DNA of 64,000 nucleotides from Pseudomonas sp. Bout1 (GCF_034314165.1 NZ_JAVIWK010000001.1:5719001-5783000), one strand, 5' to 3'; positions 14,864 to 25,542 are shown, counted from the stretch's first letter. Notes: generated by a model from the sequence alone, not told the origin. Numbers and translations: made by a program.

Positions 14864-17800
14864 ATGAGTGACTTCACTTTTTCACCCCAGTTAGCCTCCA
14901 CCGCGATGTTGCGCCTGCTGCGTCGCCAAGACCACAGCCTGTACCAGGAAGCCGCCGCCCGCTGGCGCGACAGCCGCGAGGAACTGCACGCGCTGGTCGC
15001 CCAGGCACCTGGCGTGCGCGATTCGATCGAGCACCTGCTCAAGGAACAATTGCAGTTGGGCACCGCCCCCGCCGGCCTGGGTTTTCTCAAGACCGAACAT
15101 CAGGATGAACACGCCGTGAGCCTGGCCGATGCCTGGGCGTTTATCTGCCAGTTCCCGGATATCCCGGCCACGCTGAACGCCCAAAGCACAGTCGTCGGGC
15201 TGGCGCTGCACCGGCTGTCGAGCCTGACGCCGGTGCAACTGCTGCAGCACCTCAAGGCGCTGAACCTGGCCCAATTGCTCACCGAACACTGGAACCAGTA
15301 TTGGAGCAGCCGAGCTCCCGGCACGCCGTTGTCCCGGGCTGATCGCGCCGCACAACTGTACCGCCAGCACTTCGAAGCATGCAGCCAACTGGCGTTGGCC
15401 ACAGGGAACCTGAGCGCCGCGCAACTCAAGCCGTTGCAACCCATCCTCAATCTCATGTCCCCGCCCAACGGCGCACCGGCTATCGAGACCTGGCAACTGG
15501 CGCTGGTGCTGCCCGGTGCGAGCAAAGTCAAACTGCCGGGCGCCTGGTTGATTACCGAGGCGGGTAAACCGCTGCTGACGCAAACCCTGTACCTGCCCTG
15601 CCGAAAGCCGACCCTGGTGCAGTTCAGCCAGCGCAGCGAGATGGAACACTGGTTGACCGCCCTGGCCCAGCAGTTGATACCGCCCGATGTTGCACCGAGC
15701 GCCGTCACCTTCGACTACAGCCCGCGCAACGGTGCGCTGGAACACGGCGTACAGGACCTGCTCTCCCACCTGCACACCGCCCAACTGGAAAGCCTGCGCA
15801 ACCGCCATCGCAACGGCAGCGACCTGGGCCGTTATGCCGGCCATGCCCTGGACGATGCCGACCAGCTGGACCGCCAGCGCCGCGAAAACCCACTGCTCGC
15901 GGCGCCGCCCGGCCCGGACCTGGCAGCCGGGCCAGACGATGACGATCAGCCGGCACTGTTCGGCCAACTGAGCGCCGACATTGCCCTGAGCGAGCGTCTG
16001 GCCACGGTCAAACAGCAACGAAGCGCCCTTGAAGCGTTTTTGGGTGACGATCAACAATGGTCGGCTCGCCTGGCCTCATTGAAACCCTTGATGCAGGCGC
16101 TGGACGATGCAGAGCAGGCGGCCAACACCGCCGCCAGCGCCCTGCTCGACAAAAGAGGCGCCTTGCAGTGGCTTGAACTGCGGCATAAACCCAACGCTGA
16201 CTACGACGTGCTGTACCACGCACGGCTCGCCGCGCTGCGCGCCGAAGCGGCCTTGCAGCAAGCACTCAAACAGATCAGTGCCGATGAACAGCACATGCTC
16301 CAGGCGGTACTCGACCACCCCGACACCCCTGCAAACCGTGCCGATGTCGCGGTTGCCCGCTTGATCCTGACCAGCAGCGACACCACCCAGGCCGATGAAG
16401 AACTGCACGGCCTGCTGCTGTTCACCCAGACCCCCGCGCTGACCTCCGCGGCCCCCCACAGCCTGTTGCTGTACTGGCCCGGCGTCAGTGGCGGCCTGCA
16501 GCGTTTTGCATCACGCCAAGCCCTGGAACAGGCGTTGCTCAAGCTGTCGGCCGAAGATCTTGGCGTAACCCTGCAATGGTCCGTCCTGACCGGCAACCCC
16601 TTCGAGTACTCGCTGCAACAGCAGCTGTATGCCAGTGAACAGCAGGCCGTAGGGTTGATCAAACGCTACCCGGCCCCCGCCTTCGCCACAGAGCTGGCCG
16701 AAGCCATGGGCAAGCTCCACGCGCAAACCCTGTTCGAGGTGCAAGCCCACCATCACCCGGCGCGGGAACTGGCGTACGGGCAACTGTTGCAGCAGCAGCG
16801 CAGCAGCAAACTGGCCAGCGCGCTACCGACGACACTGAGCCAACTTTCCGAAGATGAGCGAGGAGCGCTCAAGGCCCTGCTGCTGTCCCAGATCAAGGCC
16901 ATGCAGCAGGCCGAGCAGTTGCTGCAGCGCGACCTGGAACCTTTCCAAGACTTCAGCCAGCGCCGCCTGGACGCGCGCCTGCGCGAAGACCTCATGCTTG
17001 AACAGCCGTTTGAGGTGCAACTGGACCTGCCTGACTCGGTGAGCCAGGAACGCGAATACCTGTCTGCGTATGCCGGCCCCGGCACTCCGTTCAAATACGT
17101 GACGGTCGCCAGCCAAGGCCGCGGCACGCTTTCCCTGCTGCAACTGGCGCAACAGAACATCGACCAGCCTCTGGCCCAGCGCTTGAGCTACATGAAGGTC
17201 AACGCCACTGGCTCGAGCGCAATCGAAGTCGACCGGCTGACCAAAGGCCTGACCCTCGATTACCTCAAGGTGCTGGTCAAGGAGCTGGACCTGGCGGGCG
17301 CCTACGAACAATTGATCACCCACACCTTCCTCGGCGCCCCGACAGACCCGCCCTTTGCCACCCAATATCGGCGCGAATGCCTCACCGAGCCCCTACGCCT
17401 GATGCTCGCCCTGCACGGCAAACTCGCCCGGGCCCAGGGCCTGCTCAACGACACCGAACTGCAGATATTGAACATCGCCATTGACGCCACCGACACCGCC
17501 GCCTGGCAGGTGGAAGGCAAACGCATTGTGCTGTTGCCTGCCCACTTGAGTGCCGGCGGCAAAGACACCGACCACGGGCCGACCACCCTGGCGGGTGTCA
17601 CGTTTATTCAAGAGCAACAGTCAGGCGTGACACTGCTGTACCTGCCCGACATTCCGGACGGCCGCCACGTACGCCGCTATGCCAGCCTGGACCTCGCGCG
17701 CAAGGCGCTTTACGACCTGAGCCTGGGCAGCGGCATGAGTGCATATTTCGCCGGCCTGGCCATCAAGGGTGATACCCAGGCCCACCTCGCACGCCTCGCC

Positions 17801-20464
17801 CAGGCCCAACTGAAAAACTTCGACGGGATGTTCGCCGTCGGCCCCCGCTGGCCCGTCACCACCTCACTGGCCGGCCATTTGCTCAACGCCAGAATGGGTC
17901 GGTTGATCGAAGCCCACCGCGCCACTTCGCGCTCCAATGCCGCGCTGCTGCTGGAACAGAACGCCTTGCGCGCCGGGCTGGTGTTCAACTATCTGAAAAT
18001 CGCGTTGGGGTTGGTGCCATTCGCAGGCTCGGTGATTGCCCTGTACGACGCCTGGACCAGCGCCAACCTGGCCGTGGCAAATTTCTTGCGCGGCGATGTT
18101 GGCCACGGCCTGGCGGAAGTCGAAGGCGTCTTGTTAGCGCTGATCGACTGCGCGATGGACGTTTTGCCCGGCAGCATCGCTTTGCCTGTAAGCGCCCGGG
18201 GAATCACGCGCCAGCGGCAATTGCGCAGCCTGGGCAGCAGCGCCGCTGGCCTGCAAGTGTCGAGCATCAGCCAGTCCCGCCGTGCCGCCCAGCGCTTCGC
18301 CGGTTACGAATACGAAGGGCTGGTGTCCCTGGCCGAAATGCAACCTCACGCCCACGGCCTTTATCGTCAGGTGTACCGCCATGCCACTGGCGACTTTATC
18401 GTGCGGCGCGGGCGCATCCACCAGGTCGAACTCGCGGGTGACCCGCCGGGCTGGCGCCTGAGCGGCACCCCCAGCAAAACCTACAAGCAGCCCATCACCC
18501 TTGATGAAAACGGCGAATGGGACACCCACTTCGGCGTGTACGGCGTTGCATTCAACGGCGGGCTGGTCGGTGGCGGTGGTGTGCTTGGGCATATGGCCGA
18601 GCGGCTTGACCCACTCTGGCCGCATGCAATTCGTGAACGCTTGCCCGTTTGGTGGACCGATCGTGCCCTGCGCCAGCAACTGCGCCTGCAAGACGAATCC
18701 ATGGCACTGGGCAGCCAAGTGAGCAACCATATCCAAAGGGCGCGGCGACTGGGGGTGCGCTATATGAACGCGGCCCCCGAAGGCAAAACGCCCGCCTGGG
18801 ATGATCTGCGACAGGCCTTGCGCGCAACGAATGATTTGGCCATCCGCCACGATCATGTACTGCAACAACTGCCTCAACCGGTTGGCCGGGATCGCATCAA
18901 CGCCCTGCGCGGCATACGCCAGGCCAACGCCGCGATTATTGCCAGAAACACTATCGAACTCAGCAGGAAAGCAAGGCTCGACTTACAGGCGCTGGTGGCG
19001 CAATTCAGCGCATTGGCGCTCGACCATATCGACGCGGGCAGCGCGATCAACCTTCTGAATCAACGAAAAACTGTCAGTGTGGAGGTTCGCAAGACACTCG
19101 AAGACCTGGACCAATACGCCAAAGCGGCCAATGCCTGGCATCATAAAATCAGGAACGAGCGAGACTTCCAGTACACCGAAACCAATCCCGAGCGGCTGGA
19201 AGTCAACCGAAAGGAATTCGCGGACCTGAGCAAGGACCTCGCTGACCTGAATAACCAATTCGGCGCCGAGTATCGCCGCTATCTCAAGTTCAGTTTCAGC
19301 CTCGAGACCTTTTACCGCTACGACGCTATCAACGACCTGTCGTGGTTCTACCTGCACCAACAGGTATTCCGGCGCCATCTCGATATCACGCGGGCCCTTC
19401 AGATCCACTACACCCTGGGCCAATCCTCGGCCACGCGCTCCCAGCGCGCCATCATTCTGGAAGCCTGCATCCTGGAATACCAGAGATTCAGCCTTGACCT
19501 GAAAGCCTGGAACCTGGGTTACCCGCAGCACTTCGATCAACCGAACCTGGGCAGACTGCTCGACGACCTGGACGAAATGGTCGACCTCGGCCGTCAGGAC
19601 CTGGGCCTCACTCCAGCCCGGCCGCAAAACGCCACCTTTCAGGTATTTACAACCGAAGACCATCAATTGATGGTCGGTACCGAAACAGCTCACCCGCAAA
19701 CCCACGCCCGTCAATTCATCATCGAAACGTCTACGGGCCAAGTCGAAACCTGGCACCTTGACCCCCAAAGCAATCGCGCTCGCCTTGCCACCCCCACCCA
19801 GCCCCCGCCGGTCCCCGACAGCAGCGTTTCACGCAACACCCTGGTCCAGGAAGCCCAGTCCAGGCTCAATGACGTGGAGAGTCACCAAACCAATGCCCGA
19901 CGATATGCCAGCCAGAACATGGCACCTGTGAATCTGGAGCACCTGCTGATCAGAGAGGCCGGCGAGCTGACGGTGCGAGCCAACCGGATTCACCGCGTGG
20001 CACCCGACGAGCCCATCATTGAACTGCTACGCAGCAAGGCGGATGAGCTGACCGTTACTGGACGCAAGTTGCGTATTGAGCAGTCGATGATCAGCAAGAC
20101 CCCGACCAGTGGGTACCTCGATTACCTGCTCACGCCAGATCCGAAAGACCCAAAGCCCTGTGTACGCCTGAGCAAAATAGGTGAACGCATCGCCAATGGC
20201 AGACGCCAGGGCGGCCGCAGCGACTTTCTACAGGAGTACGCCGTGCACGACCTCAGTAAACCCAATGAACCCGTGCTGTGGTACGTCCATGCACATTACG
20301 ACTCGGCAACAACGCCCTTCGACGCCGTTGTCAAAGCTCATTTGAAACTGCCGGAGCAACGTAACCTGGGCCTGGAATGGCAGAAGCAACAAACAACCCA
20401 CACGCCCATTTGGCGTGGAGATATCAGTCGTGCGCTGTTCCTGAAGCACTTCGCCAGCCTATAA
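14864..20464 (+). CDS. Giant toxin-like protein (dermonecrotic-toxin-type, DUF6543 character)
   Basis: This 1866-residue protein has no signal peptide and is rich in Leu, Gln and Ala helices. Around 1035-1105 lies a hydrophobic helical hairpin ([19 protein letters not shown], then [18 protein letters not shown]), like the membrane-insertion region of large Pseudomonas dermonecrotic-toxin proteins. It is followed by a conserved-looking segment ([20 protein letters not shown] ... [13 protein letters not shown]). A coiled-coil-rich stretch occupies about 1290-1560; the last 300 residues form an unrecognised domain and may be the effector part. The 37354-42270 protein shares the middle architecture. 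The ATG at 14864 has only a weak ribosome site. No chaperone, immunity or secretion gene is adjacent, and no hrp box is seen upstream. Export route and target are unknown. Confidence 0.65.
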   Translation: MSDFTFSPQLASTAMLRLLRRQDHSLYQEAAARWRDSREELHALVAQAPGVRDSIEHLLKEQLQLGTAPAGLGFLKTEHQDEHAVSLADAWAFICQFPDIPATLNAQSTVVGLALHRLSSLTPVQLLQHLKALNLAQLLTEHWNQYWSSRAPGTPLSRADRAAQLYRQHFEACSQLALATGNLSAAQLKPLQPILNLMSPPNGAPAIETWQLALVLPGASKVKLPGAWLITEAGKPLLTQTLYLPCRKPTLVQFSQRSEMEHWLTALAQQLIPPDVAPSAVTFDYSPRNGALEHGVQDLLSHLHTAQLESLRNRHRNGSDLGRYAGHALDDADQLDRQRRENPLLAAPPGPDLAAGPDDDDQPALFGQLSADIALSERLATVKQQRSALEAFLGDDQQWSARLASLKPLMQALDDAEQAANTAASALLDKRGALQWLELRHKPNADYDVLYHARLAALRAEAALQQALKQISADEQHMLQAVLDHPDTPANRADVAVARLILTSSDTTQADEELHGLLLFTQTPALTSAAPHSLLLYWPGVSGGLQRFASRQALEQALLKLSAEDLGVTLQWSVLTGNPFEYSLQQQLYASEQQAVGLIKRYPAPAFATELAEAMGKLHAQTLFEVQAHHHPARELAYGQLLQQQRSSKLASALPTTLSQLSEDERGALKALLLSQIKAMQQAEQLLQRDLEPFQDFSQRRLDARLREDLMLEQPFEVQLDLPDSVSQEREYLSAYAGPGTPFKYVTVASQGRGTLSLLQLAQQNIDQPLAQRLSYMKVNATGSSAIEVDRLTKGLTLDYLKVLVKELDLAGAYEQLITHTFLGAPTDPPFATQYRRECLTEPLRLMLALHGKLARAQGLLNDTELQILNIAIDATDTAAWQVEGKRIVLLPAHLSAGGKDTDHGPTTLAGVTFIQEQQSGVTLLYLPDIPDGRHVRRYASLDLARKALYDLSLGSGMSAYFAGLAIKGDTQAHLARLAQAQLKNFDGMFAVGPRWPVTTSLAGHLLNARMGRLIEAHRATSRSNAALLLEQNALRAGLVFNYLKIALGLVPFAGSVIALYDAWTSANLAVANFLRGDVGHGLAEVEGVLLALIDCAMDVLPGSIALPVSARGITRQRQLRSLGSSAAGLQVSSISQSRRAAQRFAGYEYEGLVSLAEMQPHAHGLYRQVYRHATGDFIVRRGRIHQVELAGDPPGWRLSGTPSKTYKQPITLDENGEWDTHFGVYGVAFNGGLVGGGGVLGHMAERLDPLWPHAIRERLPVWWTDRALRQQLRLQDESMALGSQVSNHIQRARRLGVRYMNAAPEGKTPAWDDLRQALRATNDLAIRHDHVLQQLPQPVGRDRINALRGIRQANAAIIARNTIELSRKARLDLQALVAQFSALALDHIDAGSAINLLNQRKTVSVEVRKTLEDLDQYAKAANAWHHKIRNERDFQYTETNPERLEVNRKEFADLSKDLADLNNQFGAEYRRYLKFSFSLETFYRYDAINDLSWFYLHQQVFRRHLDITRALQIHYTLGQSSATRSQRAIILEACILEYQRFSLDLKAWNLGYPQHFDQPNLGRLLDDLDEMVDLGRQDLGLTPARPQNATFQVFTTEDHQLMVGTETAHPQTHARQFIIETSTGQVETWHLDPQSNRARLATPTQPPPVPDSSVSRNTLVQEAQSRLNDVESHQTNARRYASQNMAPVNLEHLLIREAGELTVRANRIHRVAPDEPIIELLRSKADELTVTGRKLRIEQSMISKTPTSGYLDYLLTPDPKDPKPCVRLSKIGERIANGRRQGGRSDFLQEYAVHDLSKPNEPVLWYVHAHYDSATTPFDAVVKAHLKLPEQRNLGLEWQKQQTTHTPIWRGDISRALFLKHFASL

Positions 20465-20573
20465 ACCTGCGTTACCCGCGCCGCCCACCTCGGCGACGCG
20501 GTCGACAGCCATGCAAACATGAGACAAACTCACCCGATTCTAATTTGTCACAAGTTATATTCATGGAGAGCCC

Positions 20574-21491
20574 GTGCTCGAAATCCGCCACCTCAAGACC
20601 CTGCACGCCTTGCGCGAAGCCGACAGCTTGGTAGAAGCCGCTGAACGCTTGCACCTGACCCAATCGGCGCTGTCCCACCAGTTCAAGGAGCTGGAAGAAC
20701 GCTTAGGGATGCAGTTGTTTGTGCGCAAGACCAAGCCGTTGCGCTTTACCAGCGCCGGCCTGCGCCTGCTGCAACTGGCGGACGCCACCCTGCCCTTGCT
20801 GCGCGGTGCCGAACGTGACATCGCGCGCCTGGCCGGCGGCACCGCCGGGCGTTTGCACATGGCCATCGAATGCCACAGTTGCTTTCAGTGGCTGATGCCC
20901 ACCATCGACCAGTTCCGCGACGCCTGGCCCGAAGTCGAACTGGACCTGGCCTCCGGCTTCGCCTTCGCGCCGCTGCCGGCCCTCGCCCGTGGCGACCTGG
21001 ACCTGGTGGTAACCTCCGACCCGCTGGAGCTGCCGGGCATCACCTATGTGCCGTTGTTCACCTACGAGGCGATGCTCGCCGTGGCCAACCAGCATCCGCT
21101 GGCGAACAAGCCGTACATCGTGCCCGAGGACCTGGTCAGCGAAACCTTGATCACTTACCCGGTGGAACGGGATCGCCTGGACATCTTCACGCGCTTTTTG
21201 GAACCGGCCGACGTGGAACCGGCCCAGGTACGCACCTCGGAACTGACAGTGATGATGATGCAGTTGGTGGCCAGCGGCCGTGGCGTGTGCGGCATGCCCC
21301 ACTGGGCGCTGCATGAATACAGCTCCCGGGGTTATGTGAAGGCCAAGCGGCTGGGGGAGAAAGGCCTGTTTGCCACGCTGTACGCCGGGATTCGCGCCGA
21401 CATGCTGGACGCACCGTACATGCGCGACTTTTTGCTGACGGCCAAGGACACTTCGTTTTCGACCCTGGACGGGGTCAGCGCGGTGCGCTGA
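20574..21491 (+). CDS. metR: LysR-family regulator MetR
   Basis: This 305-residue LysR regulator has its winged HTH at 1-60 (EAAERLHLTQSALSHQFKELEERLGMQLFVR) and an effector domain to the C-terminus. Phrases such as ECHSCFQWLMP, DLDLVVTSDPLELPGITYVPLF and SGRGVCGMPHWAL are typical of MetR, the homocysteine-responsive activator of metE/metH. The start is GTG at 20574 with GGAGAG just upstream. It is oriented away from the Nudix/regulator pair. The recognisable met target genes are not in the window. Confidence 0.85.
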   Translation: MLEIRHLKTLHALREADSLVEAAERLHLTQSALSHQFKELEERLGMQLFVRKTKPLRFTSAGLRLLQLADATLPLLRGAERDIARLAGGTAGRLHMAIECHSCFQWLMPTIDQFRDAWPEVELDLASGFAFAPLPALARGDLDLVVTSDPLELPGITYVPLFTYEAMLAVANQHPLANKPYIVPEDLVSETLITYPVERDRLDIFTRFLEPADVEPAQVRTSELTVMMMQLVASGRGVCGMPHWALHEYSSRGYVKAKRLGEKGLFATLYAGIRADMLDAPYMRDFLLTAKDTSFSTLDGVSAVR

Positions 21492-21506
21492 CGTGTTGCG
21501 GTTTCT

Positions 21507-21600
21507 GTGGTGAGGGAGCTTGCTCCCGCTGGGCTGCGCAGCAGACCCAAAAATCTCGGGGCCGCTTCGCGCCCCAGCGGGAGCAAGCTCCCTCGCCACA
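21507..21600. repeat. REPIN (GTGGCGAGGGAGCTTGCTCC family), seed of a tandem array
   Basis: GTGGTGAGGGAGCTTGCTCC and its inverted partner enclose a GC-rich spacer. The right unit continues directly into the 18-bp tandem array. It is the same family as the REPs flanking the RAYT gene. Confidence 0.9.
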
Positions 21601-21853
21601 GCAAGCTCCCTCACCACAGCAAGCTCCCTCGCCACAGCAAGCTCCCTCACCACAGCAAGCTCCCTCGCCACAGCAAGCTCCCTCGCCACAGCAAGCTCCC
21701 TCACCACAGCAAGCTCCCTCGCCACAGCAAGCTCCCTCGCCACAGCAAGCTCCCTCGCCACAGCAAGCTCCCTCACCACAGCAAGCTCCCTCGCCACAGC
21801 AAGCTCCCTCACCACAGCAAGCTCCCTCGCCACAGCAAGCGCCCTCGCCACAA
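21584..21853. repeat. 18-bp tandem array, 15 units, derived from a REP arm
   Basis: The unit CAAGCTCCCTCGCCACAG is repeated 15 times without spacers. One site alternates G/A (CTCGCC or CTCACC) in the order G A G A G G A G G G A G A G G. The last unit has a T-to-G change (CAAGCGCC). The array ends two bases before the Nudix stop codon. Because 18 is a multiple of three, it holds long spurious open frames. It is a REP-derived minisatellite and is likely to vary in length. Confidence 0.95.
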
Positions 21854-21855
21854 GA

Positions 21856-22266
21856 TCAGGCAGGGATCAGCGAGGCGCGGTAGAACGGCAGGATCAAGTC
21901 CCGGGTCAGGGGCGCGAGATGCAAATCGCCGTCGCCGGCCGGGTCGATCCAGCGCACCTCTTCAATTTCGGCGGCCGGTGCCACCGGCTCGTAAATGTGC
22001 ACCTGGAACAACTCGGCCTGCACCACACACCCCGGCTCGTTGGCCGCCGGGGCCGAGAACTGGCCCAGGTAAACCGCCGCCGCCGGGTCAATGCGCAGCC
22101 CCAGTTCTTCGTGCAGCTCGCGAGCCAAAGCCTCGGCAGGTTGCTCGCCGGCGTCGATCTTGCCGCCCGGCTGCATGAACGCCTCGGTGCCGCGCTTGCG
22201 TACCAGCAGGGTCTGGCCGTCGCTGCCGATCAGCAGGGCAGCGGCGATACGAATGATAGAAGTCAT
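21856..22266 (-). CDS. Nudix hydrolase
   Basis: This 136-residue protein has a full Nudix box, GKIDAGEQPAEALARELHEELGL (about 35-57; consensus G-x5-E-x7-REUxEExGU). It would hydrolyse a nucleoside diphosphate linked to another moiety, perhaps a damaged nucleotide. The start at MTSIIRIAAALL is chosen because the fold begins there. It lies 48 bases downstream of the YN-GYP gene on the same strand. Its 3' end abuts the 18-bp array, so array length could affect mRNA ends. Confidence 0.88.
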   Translation of the reverse strand: MTSIIRIAAALLIGSDGQTLLVRKRGTEAFMQPGGKIDAGEQPAEALARELHEELGLRIDPAAAVYLGQFSAPAANEPGCVVQAELFQVHIYEPVAPAAEIEEVRWIDPAGDGDLHLAPLTRDLILPFYRASLIPA

Positions 22267-22314
22267 GCAAAGGTCGCCTTGAAAACAAAAGCGCAAGGAT
22301 CCCATGAACCCGCC

Positions 22315-23661
22315 TTACCCCGAAAGCAATGCCTCATCCGGCTCCTTGATAAACACGCTGTACTTCGCCCCTTCCATCGCCTCGAAAGCAATCAGCTTGT
22401 CCACCAGCGGCAGGTTCAACACCTTGCCGGCATTGAGCAGCAGCATGCCGTTGTCGGCATTGAGGTTGCGCGCCAGCACCATGCCTTCGGCCAGTTCGCG
22501 GGTGGTCAGGACTTTCACCGTCGGGTCGCCCAACGTCACGTCGCTGAGGAACGCCGCGCAGGCCTGGATGAAGTCTTCCACCATGTCCGGGTCGTACAGG
22601 CGCCCGGCGTATTTGCGGATGTAAAGCAGCGCTTCATCGCTGTTCATCTGCCGCTCAAGGATCAAGCCGCGTTGCAGTTCGATGAAGTCCACCGCCAGCT
22701 TCAACAGGCGCGAGCCAAGGGGAATCGCATCGCCCTTGAGGTGGTCGGGAAAGCCGCTGCCGTCCCAGCGTTCCTGGTGGTGGCGAATCAAGCGGGCGGC
22801 ATCTTTCATCGGTTCCAGGGTCATCAGCAACGACTCGCTCTGGGTTGGGTACGCCCGATAGCGCTCACGGTCGGTGCTGTGCAGCAGGTCGGCGGGCGCG
22901 ATCATCATGCTGTCGCTCCAACTCAGCTTGCCGATGTTGTAGAGCGCCGCCGCCATGGTCAGGTCGCGGTTGCTGGCCTCGTCCAGGCCGTGGCCGTGGC
23001 ACCAGGTACGCACCAGTTCGATGATTTGCCGGTTGGTCTGTTTGCTGCGCGGCAGGCGCAGGTTGGCCAGCAGCGAAAACACCTCGGTGCCGGTGGCGTA
23101 GCTGTGCTTGAGTTCTTCGTAGGCCAGGTCGAGCATGTCGGCGGTTTGCTGCAGCTCGCTGGTGCGCGAGGCCACGCGTTTTTCCAGGTTGCTGTTGAGC
23201 TGCTTGAGTTCGTCATTTTGCTGGCGGATCAGTTGTTCCAGGCGCAGGCGCTCACGCTCGGAATGTTGATGGGCCAGGGACTGGCGCAAGGCCAGAAGCA
23301 GCTCTTCGTCCTTCCAGGGTTTGCTGAGGTAGCGGTAGATCTGCCCTTCGTTGATCGCCTTGATGATCAACGTCAGGTCGGTTTCGCCGGTCAGCAGAAT
23401 GCGTACGGTGTGCGGGTAGTCGTGGTGGATCTGCGCCAGCAGGGTGGCACCGTCCATGTCCGGCAGGCGCGCGGCGCTCATTACCAGGTCGACGGGTTGC
23501 TGCGCCAGAATGGCCAGCGCCTGAGCGGCGTCGGTGGCGCTGCAGACTTCAAACGGCTCCAGGCGCAGCAACTGCGTCAGGCGGTCCAGTACGTCGGTGT
23601 GTGTGTCAATCAACAGCACCACCGGACGGTCTACATTTACGAATGTCACTGACTCTCCCAT
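22315..23661 (-). CDS. Pseudo-receiver with degenerate HD-GYP (YN-GYP) domain
   Basis: This 448-residue protein has an N-terminal receiver fold (about 15-125) in which the phospho-acceptor Asp is replaced by Ala63 (LVMSAARLPDMDG) and the acidic pair is reduced to Asp19-Thr20, while Thr91 and Lys114 remain. A coiled coil follows (about 130-185), then an HD-GYP-like domain in which HD is replaced by Tyr241-Asn242 (ALYNIGKL) and the signature reads HHQERWDGSGFP (294-305). This resembles P. aeruginosa PA2572, a YN-GYP regulator without c-di-GMP hydrolase activity. It probably works by protein contacts. The start at 23661 follows GAGGTG. It is co-directional with the Nudix gene. Confidence 0.82.
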   Translation of the reverse strand: MGESVTFVNVDRPVVLLIDTHTDVLDRLTQLLRLEPFEVCSATDAAQALAILAQQPVDLVMSAARLPDMDGATLLAQIHHDYPHTVRILLTGETDLTLIIKAINEGQIYRYLSKPWKDEELLLALRQSLAHQHSERERLRLEQLIRQQNDELKQLNSNLEKRVASRTSELQQTADMLDLAYEELKHSYATGTEVFSLLANLRLPRSKQTNRQIIELVRTWCHGHGLDEASNRDLTMAAALYNIGKLSWSDSMMIAPADLLHSTDRERYRAYPTQSESLLMTLEPMKDAARLIRHHQERWDGSGFPDHLKGDAIPLGSRLLKLAVDFIELQRGLILERQMNSDEALLYIRKYAGRLYDPDMVEDFIQACAAFLSDVTLGDPTVKVLTTRELAEGMVLARNLNADNGMLLLNAGKVLNLPLVDKLIAFEAMEGAKYSVFIKEPDEALLSG

Positions 23662-23791
23662 GGGGCACCTCGTATGGCCTCGATGTGCGCTTCCTACGGT
23701 CAAGGTAACAGCCTCCTGGCTATTACCCAGCAGTTTAGTCGGCTTTTCCTTGCGGTAATGGCCTTATGATGTCACTTCGTCAGATGGACAT

Positions 23792-23825
23792 AAAAAAGGG
23801 CCGCTTCATCGACTGAAGCGGCCCT
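23792..23825 (-). terminator. Rho-independent terminator after rpmE2
   Basis: On the minus strand AGGGCCGCTTCA pairs with TGAAGCGGCCCT around a TCGAC-type loop and is followed by six Ts. It lies 19 bases past the rpmE2 stop. Confidence 0.9.
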
Positions 23826-23843
23826 GAGGCAAAGCGCTGCGTA

Positions 23844-24116
23844 TCACGCCTCGGCGGGTTTGCCGGCCGAACCAAACGACGCAAACCGCTTGTTGAAGCC
23901 GGCGATACGGCCTTCGGACTGGGTCTTGCGCTGTTGGCCGGTGTACACCGGGTGCGAAGCGCTGGAGACGTCGAGCAGCACGTAGGGGTAAGTGTTGCCG
24001 TCGCTGTGTTTTTGCGTGCGGTCGGTGTCGACAGTGGAACCGATCAGGAAGAACACATCGGCGGCGGTGTCGTGAAACAACACAGTGCGGTAGTCGGGGT
24101 GGATACCAGGTTTCAT
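23844..24116 (-). CDS. rpmE2: Type B (zinc-independent) 50S ribosomal protein L31
   Basis: This 90-residue protein begins [16 protein letters not shown] and contains [25 protein letters not shown], the L31 signature. It lacks the CxxC/C..C zinc ligands of the housekeeping type A protein. Such paralogues replace zinc-binding L31 on ribosomes in zinc starvation and so free zinc. A Zur-like dyad 32 bases upstream and a strong terminator downstream support a single-gene, zinc-regulated unit. Confidence 0.93.
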   Translation of the reverse strand: MKPGIHPDYRTVLFHDTAADVFFLIGSTVDTDRTQKHSDGNTYPYVLLDVSSASHPVYTGQQRKTQSEGRIAGFNKRFASFGSAGKPAEA

Positions 24117-24147
24117 AAGGCCTCCGGGGCGTCTGGGTGATCAGTAA

Positions 24148-24164
24148 GTGTTATACAGTAACAC
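24148..24164 (-). promoter_or_regulatory. Zur-like operator upstream of rpmE2
   Basis: GTGTTA-TACAG-TAACAC is a dyad with perfect six-base arms. The core GTTA-N5-TAAC is shared with the site before the TonB receptor at 52979-52991. It is placed to repress rpmE2 by zinc-bound Zur. Confidence 0.7.
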
Positions 24165-24216
24165 ACATAATGCACCCAAACGAGAACCGATTGCAATAAG
24201 GATAGACCCCAGGCTT

Positions 24217-25542
24217 CTATGCCGCTTCCTGGAAGTCCATCTCCGGTGGCTGTTGGGAGAAGCCTCGCGTCAGAAAACCCAGGTACACCAGGCCAATTGC
24301 CAACCAGCTCAGGCCCAGGTAAATCGCCAGGTGATCGAGGCTGACCATCAGCCACAAGTCTGCCACCAGGCCGATGGTCGGGAACACCAGGAACAGCACC
24401 AGTTCCCGCAGCCCGCGCTGCTTGGCACCGATCCAGTAGTGGAAGATCACCGACAGGTTCACCAGGCTGAAGGCCAAAAACGCGCCGAAGTTGATGAACG
24501 ACGTGGAGGTGGTGACGTCCAGCTTCAGTGCCAGCAAGGCGACCACCGCGCATAGCAGGATGCTGTTCACCGGCGTACCGAAGCGCGCATGCAAGGTGCC
24601 GAAGAACGACTTGGGCAACACCCCGTCGCGGCCCATCGCAAACAGCAACCGCGACCCGCTGGCCTGGGCCGACAGCCCCGAGGCGAACTGGCCGACGATC
24701 AGGCCGATCAGGAAGATCGACACGAACAGGTCTCCGCCAATGTTGCGGGCAATCTCGTAGGCGGCTGAGTCCACGTCGGTAAATTCGAACGATGGATGGG
24801 CGATCTGCACGAAGTACGACACACCGACGAAGATCAACCCGCCGATCAGGGTGATCAGCATGATCGCCCGGGGGATGGTGCGGCGTGGGTCGCGGGTCTC
24901 TTCAGTCAGGGTGCTGACCGCATCAAAGCCCAGGAACGAATAGCAGGCGATCGCCGCGCCGCTCATGATCAGCGGCATTTGCATCTGGCCGTTGAAGAAC
25001 GGGGCAATGGTCCACAGTGGCTTGCTGGCGTCACCGCTCAGGTAGTGGATGCACAGCGCGACAAAAGCGATCAGTACCAAAAACTGCACCAGCATCAGCA
25101 CCGCGTTAATCCCGTTGGCCAGTTTCAGGCCGATGATGTTGATCGCCGTGGTGATCCCGATAAACGCCAGCACCCAGAGCCATTGCGGCACCGCCGGGAA
25201 GGCCGAATGCAGGTAGGCCGCACCGATCAGCCAGATGGCCATGGGCAGGAACAGGTAGTCGAGCAACACCGCCCAACCGGCGATAAACCCAAGCTTGGGG
25301 CTGATGGCCTTGCGCACGTAGCTGTAGGCGGAACCGGCCACCGGAAACGCCGAGGCCATGCGGCCGTAGCTCATGGCGGTGAAGAACATCGCCACCAGGG
25401 CGGCCAGGTAAGCGGCCGGGACCATGCCGGCGGTGGATTGCGCCAGGATCCCGAAGGTACCGAGGACAATGATCGGTGTCATATAGGCGATGCCAAACAG
25501 CACCACCGACCCTAACGACAGGGTACGTTGCAAACGAGCCAT
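24217..25542 (-). CDS. APC-family amino-acid or polyamine permease
   Basis: This 441-residue integral membrane protein has about 12 helices. The first helix GIAYMTPIIVLGTFGI, PVAGSAYSYVRKAI and FLGFDAVSTLTEETRDPRRTIPRAI are typical of APC carriers of the PuuP-like group. The start MARLQRTLSLGS is preferred over one six codons upstream because GGAG then lies eight bases before it. It follows the C-N hydrolase on the same strand with a REPIN between; the hydrolase may act on the imported compound. Confidence 0.82.
   Translation of the reverse strand: MARLQRTLSLGSVVLFGIAYMTPIIVLGTFGILAQSTAGMVPAAYLAALVAMFFTAMSYGRMASAFPVAGSAYSYVRKAISPKLGFIAGWAVLLDYLFLPMAIWLIGAAYLHSAFPAVPQWLWVLAFIGITTAINIIGLKLANGINAVLMLVQFLVLIAFVALCIHYLSGDASKPLWTIAPFFNGQMQMPLIMSGAAIACYSFLGFDAVSTLTEETRDPRRTIPRAIMLITLIGGLIFVGVSYFVQIAHPSFEFTDVDSAAYEIARNIGGDLFVSIFLIGLIVGQFASGLSAQASGSRLLFAMGRDGVLPKSFFGTLHARFGTPVNSILLCAVVALLALKLDVTTSTSFINFGAFLAFSLVNLSVIFHYWIGAKQRGLRELVLFLVFPTIGLVADLWLMVSLDHLAIYLGLSWLAIGLVYLGFLTRGFSQQPPEMDFQEAA

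Noticed and set aside
21584..21853. Array could be a CRISPR
   Set aside because: Units are 18 bp, contiguous, with no unique spacers, and clearly derived from a REP.
21520..23652. A 710-codon open frame on the plus strand
   Set aside because: It arises because the 18-bp array is open in every frame of length divisible by three and because it runs antisense to the Nudix and YN-GYP genes. Its sequence is low-complexity repeats, then antisense-type composition.
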